Shown here in pieces: positions 1 through 5,936 of a DNA stretch of 8,471 bases; within the stretch, counting starts at the first letter, position 1, and each line of letters opens with the position of its first letter. Location of the stretch: the NCBI GenBank assembly GCA_002407925.1, contig DHPN01000020.1, positions 1 through 8,471 of the forward strand. Reading direction: 5' to 3'. Below the pieces are notes generated by a model, which saw nothing but the letters and a program-made list of their open reading frames with translations, searched no databases and was not told the DNA's origin. The translations under genes and the position numbers were made by a program. This DNA comes from Atopobiaceae bacterium UBA5363 (lineage in GTDB: Bacteria; Actinomycetota; Coriobacteriia; Coriobacteriales; Atopobiaceae).

Positions 1-71
1 AAGGCAGCCGAAGAGTTAAAGCTCTTTACAAGTTCTGTAACCTTATCGGGGAGCTCTTGAAAAGCGTCCAC
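1..71 (-). CDS. atpB: ATP synthase F0 subunit a, N-terminal fragment (probable)
   Basis: Only the first 23 codons lie in the window; the gene runs off the left edge. The predicted start is GTG, giving MDAFQELPDKVTELVKSFNS and three further residues. A strong Shine-Dalgarno AAGGAAGG sits 7 nt upstream, and the start lies 2 nt beyond the TGA of the upstream membrane-protein gene, so translation is probably coupled. The identification rests mainly on position: upp followed by atpI and then atpB is a conserved order in Gram-positive bacteria. The visible peptide is a soluble amphipathic N-terminus, which fits subunit a before its first membrane helix but contains no diagnostic motif. Subunit a would form the proton half-channels of the F0 sector in the membrane. 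Confidence 0.55.
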   Translation of the reverse strand, partial: MDAFQELPDKVTELVKSFNSSAA

Positions 72-73
72 GA

Positions 74-451
74 TCAGCCCTTCCTTTCATTGGTCGGCGT
101 TTTGTCGTTCGTGGCACGCCAACCTCTTAATGACTCAATTGCCCAAAAAAGCAAAAAAGTCATCACCATAGCGCAGCCAAACTGCAGGACATCATCATCC
201 ACGACAAGCCATACTGTCAATATGGCCACTGTCAACATTACAAATGATATAAGAATGCTCCGCAGTCCCTCGCTTACCTTTACTCTTCTACCCGGTTTGA
301 GTGCCTGTTCAAACAAAAAAGCTGGAGGCAAGCATCCAATAATGCCACACAAGACGCCTAAGACAAGCAAACCAGCCCTACTCAACCTGGCCTCCTTGCC
401 ATCGCTCATGTTTGCATCTAACGTGTTGGTTAGTCTAGTTGAATTGAGCAC
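74..451 (-). CDS. small three-helix membrane protein in the atpI position (ATP synthase protein I-like)
   Basis: The product is 125 residues from a GTG start. Three hydrophobic segments are visible, at about residues 26-48, 64-84 and 87-106, with a polar, basic C-terminal tail (RGWRATNDKTPTNERKG). AtpI-type proteins are small, poorly conserved membrane proteins encoded just before atpB and thought to help c-ring assembly or ion uptake. Here size, topology and position match, but I see no sequence motif that proves the family. The start is uncertain. The GTG is the first possible start after an in-frame TAG, but neither it nor the ATG at position 409 (111 residues) has a good Shine-Dalgarno. 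A GAGG lies 17 nt before the GTG, inside a predicted stem. The gene ends 2 nt before the probable atpB start, which supports co-translation with the ATP synthase genes. Confidence 0.6.
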   Translation of the reverse strand: MLNSTRLTNTLDANMSDGKEARLSRAGLLVLGVLCGIIGCLPPAFLFEQALKPGRRVKVSEGLRSILISFVMLTVAILTVWLVVDDDVLQFGCAMVMTFLLFWAIESLRGWRATNDKTPTNERKG

Positions 452-465
452 AAAACGCTAGCCAT

Positions 466-519
466 GCCTCATAAGCTGAAAATTCGCCTGTTCTTCTACA
501 AAGAAACAAGCTTTGAGGC
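466..519 (-). repeat. long-range inverted repeat between upp and the atpI-like gene
   Basis: GCCTCA plus AAGCT (466-471 and 473-477) is complementary to AGCTT plus TGAGGC (509-519). This makes an 11-bp stem with one bulged base and a loop of about 31 nt. In the minus-strand transcript the stem closes 14 nt before the GTG of the atpI-like gene and encloses the only GAGG that could serve as its ribosome site. Only four U residues follow, so it is a poor intrinsic terminator. An RNA structure that tunes expression of the ATP synthase genes relative to upp is an inference. Confidence 0.4.
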
Positions 520-524
520 TTTCC

Positions 525-1166
525 CTACTTTGTGCCATATATGCGATCGCCTGCGTCTCCAAGCCCAGGCAAGATATAAGCGTCGGCGTTCAGCTCACGA
601 TCAAGGGCACAGGTATACAGTCGAACGTTTGGATCAAAGTCCAAAACCGCCCGCACGCCTTCAGGAGCGGAGACAAGGGTAAGGCAGCGAATGTCTTTGA
701 CGCCGGCTTCACGTAAAAATTGGATAGCAGCCGTAAGAGAACCTCCTGTAGCAAGCATGGGATCAACCACAAGACAGATGCGATGTTCAATATCAGGAGG
801 AAATTTGCAGTAGTACTGATGGGGAATGTGGGTCTTGGGATCTCGGTACATGCCAACGTGTCCGACACGAGCTGAGGGTACAAGAGAGAGCATGCCGTCA
901 ACCATGCCTAAGCCGGCACGCAAAATAGGTATGATGGCAACTTTTTTCCCTGCGATGCGCTTGCAGGTAGTAGTTTCGAGCGGCGTTTCTACCGTCACAT
1001 CCTCAAGAGGAAAATCTCGCATAGCCTCATAGCCCTCAAAGATCGCAAGCTCCGTTACAAGCTCGCGAAACTGCTTCGTTCCAGTATTTTTGTCACGTAA
1101 AATCGAAAGCTTGTGCTGTACAAGTGGATGATCAACGATTTCGAAACGCGCGCTGTCGAACTCCAT
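525..1166 (-). CDS. upp: uracil phosphoribosyltransferase
   Basis: This cytoplasmic enzyme converts uracil and PRPP to UMP and pyrophosphate in pyrimidine salvage. The 213-residue product matches the usual length of about 208-210. Visible signatures are the N-terminal DHPLVQHKLSILRD (residues 12-25), PILRAGLGM (80-88), the PRPP-binding loop VVDPMLATGGS (133-143) and the C-terminal uracil-binding segment YILPGLGDAGDRIYGT (197-212). I chose the ATG at 1166 because AGGGG lies 9 nt upstream and the start aligns with the family. An in-frame ATG at 1196 would add ten residues (MAKILKGHTY) and has a weaker GAAGAG site. The gene follows rpiB after 64 bp (or 34 bp with the longer start). RpiB yields ribose-5-phosphate, the precursor of PRPP, so the two steps feed each other. 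Confidence 0.97.
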   Translation of the reverse strand: MEFDSARFEIVDHPLVQHKLSILRDKNTGTKQFRELVTELAIFEGYEAMRDFPLEDVTVETPLETTTCKRIAGKKVAIIPILRAGLGMVDGMLSLVPSARVGHVGMYRDPKTHIPHQYYCKFPPDIEHRICLVVDPMLATGGSLTAAIQFLREAGVKDIRCLTLVSAPEGVRAVLDFDPNVRLYTCALDRELNADAYILPGLGDAGDRIYGTK

Positions 1167-1230
1167 GTAAGTATGCCCCTTCAGGATCTTAGCCATCGTA
1201 TGACTAGCTCTTCTCTGCCCGCATATGCTG

Positions 1231-1692
1231 CTAGCTTTTAACTCCGCCAAATGCTGGGTCGTCTTCACGCATGATTTTAGCCACACGCCCAGCATGGCGC
1301 CCGCCGGCAAAATCGGTTGTCAGAAACACATGGACAACTTCGCAATTGGCTGCAAGCGAAACGAAGCGCCCGGAAAGGCACACGATGTTAGCATCGTTGT
1401 GCTGGCGGGCAAGCCGTGCGAACTCAGGTGTCTGCACTGACACGGCGCGTACTTTCTCTACCTTATCTGCCGTCAGTGCCATGCCAAGCCCCGTGCCACA
1501 AATAAGCACGCCGCGGTCCGCCTCCCCAGACGCGACCGCCCGGGCGACTTGGTCGGCATAGTCAGGGTAGTCGCAGCGGTCATCTGTCGTAGGGCCATAG
1601 TCTTGCACCGCACACCCAAGGCTTTCGATAAACGCCACGAGGGGCTTCTTTTGCAAAAAGCCAGCATGGTCTGATGCTATCGCAACGCGCAT
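1231..1692 (-). CDS. rpiB: ribose-5-phosphate isomerase B
   Basis: RpiB interconverts ribulose-5-phosphate and ribose-5-phosphate in the non-oxidative pentose phosphate pathway. The 153-residue product belongs to the RpiB/LacA/LacB family. Residues matching the E. coli RpiB active site are all present: D8-H9 in IASDHAG, C65 and T67 in VLICGTGLGM, H98 in RQHNDAN, and R132 and R136 in GGRHAGRV. The cysteine-type active site distinguishes it from the mycobacterial glutamate type. The start is firm because AAGGAGG lies 6 nt before the ATG. It sits between glyA (83 bp upstream) and upp. Allose-6-phosphate or galactose-6-phosphate isomerase activity is possible in this family, but the housekeeping context favours RpiB. 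Confidence 0.95.
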   Translation of the reverse strand: MRVAIASDHAGFLQKKPLVAFIESLGCAVQDYGPTTDDRCDYPDYADQVARAVASGEADRGVLICGTGLGMALTADKVEKVRAVSVQTPEFARLARQHNDANIVCLSGRFVSLAANCEVVHVFLTTDFAGGRHAGRVAKIMREDDPAFGGVKS

Positions 1693-1775
1693 GGCTCTCC
1701 TCCTTTTGACGTTTTCCCTGCTCGCTTCAGCAATCCCTCTGTGCTGCAGGCACTTCCTTGCACCACCTATCTTAC

Positions 1776-3032
1776 CTAACCCAAGCTTGGGTAGAGCGGA
1801 TGGGCAGCCAGCATCTTCTCAACCTCTGCATGAACTCCAGAGGCAGCTGCTTCATCTCCGAGATGGCTCAGCACGTAGCCAATGAGCTCACCTATACGCG
1901 TGCACTCTCCCTCTGTAAAGCCACGTGTTGTCACTGCTGGCGTGCCCACACGAAGACCACTTGCTTCTGTTGGCTTGCGTCTCTCTCCAGGAATTGTGTT
2001 TTTGTTCGCCGTGATCCCCACGGATTCTAAGGCCTGCTCTGCTCTCTTGCCCGAGACATCCTCAAGCGACGTCAAGTCAACAAGTTGCAGATGGTTGTCA
2101 CTGCCGCCTGTCACCAGAGACAGGCCAGCGCTGCACATGCCTGCTCCCAACGCTTGGCAGTTCTTGAGAACCTGATCTATGTACGTCGCAAACTCAGGCT
2201 TGAGCGCTTCTCCAAGCGCAACTGCTTTTCCCGCAATCGCATGCATGAGCGGCCCCCCTTGCGTGCCAGGGAAGACGGCTGAATTGATCTTCTTGTGTAG
2301 GGCATCATCGTTAGTCAATACCATGCCGCCGCGCGTCCCTCGCAATGTCTTATGTGTAGTTGTTGTCACGACATCGGCATATGGAAGTGGATTTGGGTGA
2401 CGTCTGACAGCAACTAAGCCTGCCACATGAGCCATGTCAACCATAAGATAGGCACCAACACTATGGGCAATCTCAGCAAAGCGCCCAAAATCTATCGCAC
2501 GAGGATAAGCGGACGCCCCTGCAATGATTACTTTCGGGTGAGCTTGCCTAGCCTGTGCTGCAACAGCGTCGTAGTCAATGCGGCCAGTCCCCTTGTCAAC
2601 CCCATAGGGTACAACATGGTAGAGCTTGCCAGAGAAGTTGGCAGGGGAGCCATGAGTAAGATGGCCGCCTGCGGCTAAGTCCATTCCCATAAGGGTCTCA
2701 CCGGGGGACATGAGCGCTGAAAGAGCAGCATAGTTAGCCTGAGCCCCAGAATGAGGTTGAACGTTTACGAACTTGCAGCCAAAAAGGCGCTTCGCTCGGT
2801 CTCTCGCAATTTGCTCCACTTTATCTACTGCCCAGCAACCGCCATAAAACCTCCGACCGGGATAACCTTCTGCATATTTGTTTGTTAGCGGGGAACCAAC
2901 GGCTTCCATGACCGCAGGTGATACGAAATTTTCTGAGGCAATCAGCTCAATAGAATCACGCTGGCGCTCAAGCTCCTCAGAAATCGCTTCTGCAACTGCT
3001 GGATCAGATTCTGCTAAATAGGTGAAGTGCAT
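1776..3032 (-). CDS. glyA: serine hydroxymethyltransferase
   Basis: GlyA is a cytoplasmic PLP enzyme that converts serine and tetrahydrofolate to glycine and 5,10-methylene-THF, the main one-carbon source. The 418-residue length is typical. Visible signatures are IELIASENFVSPAV (28-41), NKYAEGYPGRRFYGGC (51-66) with the catalytic Glu55 and Tyr63, HSGAQAN (94-100), DMAHVAGLV (199-207) and TTTHKTLRGTRGG (224-236) with the PLP-binding Lys228. Arg361 in LRVGTPA is the carboxylate-binding residue. The usual Glu-Tyr after GGC is Trp67-Ala68, an unusual local change outside the core catalytic residues. The start is supported by GGAGGGG 7 nt upstream. It follows tsaC after 35 bp, so the two are probably co-transcribed. 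Confidence 0.98.
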   Translation of the reverse strand: MHFTYLAESDPAVAEAISEELERQRDSIELIASENFVSPAVMEAVGSPLTNKYAEGYPGRRFYGGCWAVDKVEQIARDRAKRLFGCKFVNVQPHSGAQANYAALSALMSPGETLMGMDLAAGGHLTHGSPANFSGKLYHVVPYGVDKGTGRIDYDAVAAQARQAHPKVIIAGASAYPRAIDFGRFAEIAHSVGAYLMVDMAHVAGLVAVRRHPNPLPYADVVTTTTHKTLRGTRGGMVLTNDDALHKKINSAVFPGTQGGPLMHAIAGKAVALGEALKPEFATYIDQVLKNCQALGAGMCSAGLSLVTGGSDNHLQLVDLTSLEDVSGKRAEQALESVGITANKNTIPGERRKPTEASGLRVGTPAVTTRGFTEGECTRIGELIGYVLSHLGDEAAASGVHAEVEKMLAAHPLYPSLG

Positions 3033-3067
3033 CTGTCATCCCCTCCCTTGTCACGATCAGTACGGTT

Positions 3068-3712
3068 TCAATCCCCTGCCACGCGAAAGACTTGCTCTTT
3101 CGCAATTGCTCCTTCGCGCAATATTCGTGGCCTCTGCTCTGTGCAATCAACAATTGTAGAGGCCACCGCTATAGGAGCGGAACCTGCATCCATCGTAAGG
3201 TCCGCAGCTTCAATGAGGCTGGGCTCCAAGCTTGCAGCAGAAGTCGCCGACGGAGCCCCATGTGCGTTAGCAGAGGTCGTTGCAAGCGGCACGCCGATCA
3301 AGCGCGCAAGCTCACGCACAAGCTCTGAGTCTGGCAGACGCAAGGCGATAGTAGAAAATGCCCCGGGACGTAGATACTCCGAAGGTATGCTGTCAGAGGC
3401 GCGAACGACAAGTGTCAAAGCCCCCGGCCAGAACGCCTCGGCGAGACTGCTTGCCCAATGAGGTAGGTCATGGCCAAGGTTATATAGGTCATCGAGATCT
3501 GCGATCAAAAAGGGAAGCGTTTGATTGAGGGGCCTGTTTTTTATCTTGAAAATGCGGGGAAGCGCCGGGGTCTGCGCGTATGCAGCACAACCAATTCCAT
3601 ACACCGAATCTGTCGGCATAACGAGCACGCCCTTATTTCTTGCCACATTGGCGGCAAGAGCAAGCGCTTCCTTTGCAGGATGCCGCTGGTCGACTTTGAT
3701 AACCTCACCCAT
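3068..3712 (-). CDS. tsaC: L-threonylcarbamoyladenylate synthase (YrdC/Sua5 domain)
   Basis: The enzyme makes threonylcarbamoyl-AMP from threonine, bicarbonate and ATP, the first step of t6A37 modification of ANN-decoding tRNAs. The 214-residue product is a single YrdC domain without the extra C-terminal Sua5 domain. Motifs are PTDSVYGIGC (33-42), KIKNRP (56-61), FWPGALTLV (94-102) and TTSAN (145-149) from the nucleotide-binding pocket, ending with ILREGAI. I chose the ATG at 3712, which has GGAGG 4 nt upstream and an N-terminus matching homologues. An in-frame GTG at 3766 would add 18 residues that look unrelated to the family. Position after prfA and prmC matches the B. subtilis ywlC locus. 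The cluster thus groups three translation-fidelity genes. Confidence 0.93.
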   Translation of the reverse strand: MGEVIKVDQRHPAKEALALAANVARNKGVLVMPTDSVYGIGCAAYAQTPALPRIFKIKNRPLNQTLPFLIADLDDLYNLGHDLPHWASSLAEAFWPGALTLVVRASDSIPSEYLRPGAFSTIALRLPDSELVRELARLIGVPLATTSANAHGAPSATSAASLEPSLIEAADLTMDAGSAPIAVASTIVDCTEQRPRILREGAIAKEQVFRVAGD

Positions 3713-3791
3713 CGCCCCTCCATCATCACACGTCGAACTGCCTAAGCTTACCCTATTTAAAGTCACAGGTTCTCAGCATCCGGGCACGAGC

Positions 3792-4688
3792 TTATGCTCT
3801 GCGGGCAATGAGAAAACGAGGCCTGTGTGTATAGTCCTTGCTTATCTCTACAGAGCTCCAGCCCCCTTGGTCGCGGGTCAATTGAGCTGCATGCTCAAGC
3901 TTCGTCTCGAAGAGCTCCACAGCAAAAAGCGCTCCGGGGAGCAGGGCTTGGGCAGCGAGGACCAAGATCCTTCGATATACATCGAGACCGTCAGCCCCCC
4001 CATCTAGCGCCAACTGAGGTTCAAAGCCTGACACCTCATGCGGTAGCGTTGACAGCACGGCCGTTGGGATGTAAGGAGGATTAGAAACTAAGGCGTCAAA
4101 ATGTCCCATGAGCCGCGGGTCCACCCCATCCGCAAGGTTGCAGGCGACAACGTCAACCGCTGCTTGAAGACCTAAGGCGTTGCGATTGCGCGTTGTAAGA
4201 CGTACGGCAGCCGAAGAAATATCAGTAGCCACCACGTGCGTCTTTGCCCGTTCATGGGCAAGAGAGCAGGCAATACAGCCAGTTCCACAGCCAATTTCAA
4301 GCACGAGGGCGGGAACTGGCTTGCCCTGCTCTTGAGGTAAGCCTTCAAGGACAGCATCCACAAGGAGCTCCGTCTCGGGCCGAGGAATCAAGACACCTTG
4401 CTCGCAGCGTAGGACTATGTGGCGAAAGGGCATCTCTCCGGTGACGTATTGAAGTGGCTCTCCAGACGCTCGACGTTTCACTGCCTGATGCATGGCGTTT
4501 AGTTCAAGCTGTGTCAGAGGACGATCGAAGTTGGTGTAAAGCTCAATACGGGAGAGCCCTGTCGCACTGCTGAGCAACCACTCAGCAGATAGACGCGGAT
4601 GATCGTCACCCTGATGCTTGAGGTAGGCTGTTGTCCAATCGAGAACTGTCTTGCAAGTCCACTTCATTGACATTCCCATATCCACCAT
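3792..4688 (-). CDS. prmC: peptide chain release factor N5-glutamine methyltransferase
   Basis: PrmC (HemK) uses S-adenosylmethionine to methylate the glutamine of the GGQ motif in RF1 and RF2, which speeds peptide release. The 298-residue product has the family layout: a helical substrate-binding N-terminal domain (about 1-85), GEPLQYVTGEMPF (76-88), IPRPETELLV (101-110), the SAM-binding motif EIGCGTG (131-137), an acidic TDIS (155-158) and the catalytic NPPY (203-206). AGGA lies 6 nt before the first ATG, which I chose over the ATGs at 4679, 4673 and 4667. The gene starts only 20 nt after its substrate gene prfA, an arrangement widely conserved in bacteria. Confidence 0.97.
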   Translation of the reverse strand: MVDMGMSMKWTCKTVLDWTTAYLKHQGDDHPRLSAEWLLSSATGLSRIELYTNFDRPLTQLELNAMHQAVKRRASGEPLQYVTGEMPFRHIVLRCEQGVLIPRPETELLVDAVLEGLPQEQGKPVPALVLEIGCGTGCIACSLAHERAKTHVVATDISSAAVRLTTRNRNALGLQAAVDVVACNLADGVDPRLMGHFDALVSNPPYIPTAVLSTLPHEVSGFEPQLALDGGADGLDVYRRILVLAAQALLPGALFAVELFETKLEHAAQLTRDQGGWSSVEISKDYTHRPRFLIARRA

Positions 4689-4708
4689 GGCCCATCCTGC
4701 AGCTAAGC

Positions 4709-5776
4709 TTAGACTGCCTGGGCAAGCTTCTCTGCTCGATCAGCCGCAGCAAGCGCCTCAATCACCGACCCTAACGAGTCCCCCAGCAACACCCCATTGT
4801 AGGTGGCATTGAAGCCAATCCTATGGTCAGTCACGCGATCCTGGGGCTGATTGTAGGTGCGTATCTTCTCAGAGCGACTCCCGTGGCCAATTTGGGCCAA
4901 GCGATTTGCCCCTTGCTCAGCTTGCTGCTTCTCTAGCTCCATTTCATAAAGCCGCGCTCTTAGCATCTGCATGCATGCTTCACGATTTTGGATCTGGGAA
5001 CGCTGATCTTGCGAGGTGACAACCGTATTCGTTGGGAGGTGCGTGATCCGTACAGCAGAGTAGGTCGTGTTGACGCCCTGGCCTCCGGGACCACTTGAGC
5101 AGTATGTGTCTATGCGAATATCCTCAGGCGCTATATGAATATCAATCTCATCTGCCTCTGGAAGAACCGCCACTGTAGCCGTAGAAGTCTGGATGCGCCC
5201 CTGACTTTCAGTTTTTGGGACACGTTGCACGCGATGCACGCCGCTTTCGTACTTCATGACGGAGTAGACCTTCTTGCCAGTGACTTTAAACTCAATGGTC
5301 TTAAAGCCCCCCGCTGTACCTGGGGTCGAAGAGAGAACTTCGACCTTCCAGCCCCGCGACGCTGCAAAGCGCTGATACATCTCGAAGAGGTCGCCGGCAA
5401 ATATGCTTGCCTCATCTCCGCCAACGCCAGCACGTATCTCGACGATCGTGTCCTTCTCATCGTTGGGATCGCCGGGTATAAGCATGACTTTTATCTCGTC
5501 TTCCAGCTGAGGTAGCTTAGCCTCATTCTCTGCAAGGTCTGCCTGCAGAAGTTCCTTGTCGTCTTCATCGGAAGTTTCATGCAACATTTCTTTGGCGGCG
5601 TCAATGTCGTCAAGAGCTTGTAGATACTCCCGTGCTTTTACGACAAGGTCAGCCTGAGAGGCGTGCTCTTTTGCGAGGCGCGCATACTCCTTTGGATCTG
5701 ACACCACGGCTGGATCCATGAGCTTCTTTTCCAGCTCCTCATAAGCAGCAATGAGTTTTTCAAGCTTGTCCCGCAT
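4709..5776 (-). CDS. prfA: peptide chain release factor 1
   Basis: RF1 reads UAA and UAG stop codons in the ribosomal A site and triggers peptidyl-tRNA hydrolysis. The 355-residue length is typical. The N-terminal helical domain (about 1-95) is followed by VEIRAGVGGDEASIFAGDLFEMY (112-134 region), the stop-codon recognition loop RVPKTES (185-191) and the catalytic SSGPGGQGVNTT (227-238) with the GGQ at 231-233. The loop tripeptide is PKT, which keeps the P-x-T pattern of RF1 and not the SPF of RF2. The start is supported by AAGGAG 8 nt upstream. It is the first gene of the housekeeping cluster. rpmE, often just upstream of prfA, is absent here and an FAD dehydrogenase gene occupies that place. 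Confidence 0.98.
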   Translation of the reverse strand: MRDKLEKLIAAYEELEKKLMDPAVVSDPKEYARLAKEHASQADLVVKAREYLQALDDIDAAKEMLHETSDEDDKELLQADLAENEAKLPQLEDEIKVMLIPGDPNDEKDTIVEIRAGVGGDEASIFAGDLFEMYQRFAASRGWKVEVLSSTPGTAGGFKTIEFKVTGKKVYSVMKYESGVHRVQRVPKTESQGRIQTSTATVAVLPEADEIDIHIAPEDIRIDTYCSSGPGGQGVNTTYSAVRITHLPTNTVVTSQDQRSQIQNREACMQMLRARLYEMELEKQQAEQGANRLAQIGHGSRSEKIRTYNQPQDRVTDHRIGFNATYNGVLLGDSLGSVIEALAAADRAEKLAQAV

Positions 5777-5798
5777 GTTGACAACTCCTTATGGTAGC

Positions 5799-5816
5799 GC
5801 GGGCTATAAATCCCGC
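5799..5816 (-). other. short hairpin in the prfA leader
   Basis: GCGGG and CCCGC form a 5-bp GC stem around an 8-nt A/T-rich loop. It ends 8 nt before the prfA Shine-Dalgarno AAGGAG. No U-run follows, so it is not an intrinsic terminator. It may simply stabilise the leader RNA. Confidence 0.25.
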
Positions 5817-5836
5817 TTCCTTGCTGTCTTCGGATG

Positions 5837-5864
5837 ATACTACCTCCGTGCCTGCACCAGCCAA
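5837..5864 (-). promoter_or_regulatory. candidate sigma-70-type promoter for the prfA cluster
   Basis: On the minus strand TTGGCT (5859-5864) and TAGTAT (5837-5842) are separated by 16 bp. They match the -35 consensus at three leading positions and the -10 at four of six. The position, about 60 bp before the prfA start, is sensible for a leader. The match is modest and no other support is available. The prfA cluster could also be transcribed by readthrough from the FAD gene, as I find no terminator between them. Confidence 0.3.
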
Positions 5865-5874
5865 CACGGCACGG
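5846..5874. repeat. inverted repeat in the FAD gene-prfA spacer
   Basis: CCGTGCC (5846-5852) and GGCACGG (5868-5874) are perfect 7-bp inverted arms with a 15-nt loop. They overlap the -35 and spacer of the candidate prfA promoter. Neither strand has a following T-run, so this is not a typical terminator. It could be a protein-binding site or an RNA hairpin at the 3' end of the FAD-gene transcript. Confidence 0.4.
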
Positions 5875-5936
5875 GCCTCAACTTTATCTACAGTCGAGGT
5901 TTCCGCCTTATTGCCAAGGCAGAAGGCAAACTCGCG

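Noticed and set aside
1741..1757. GTGC-TGCAG-GCAC dyad in the glyA-rpiB spacer
   Set aside because: The stem is only 4 bp and no T-run follows, so it is not convincing as a terminator or operator.
3027..3461. 144-codon plus-strand open frame opposite tsaC
   Set aside because: It is entirely antisense to a confidently identified tsaC, and its Ser/Ala/Arg-rich content is typical of a complementary-strand shadow.
3525..4007. 160-codon open frame on the plus strand spanning the tsaC-prmC junction
   Set aside because: It lies antisense to two clear genes, crosses their junction, has no family signature and no supporting ribosome site.
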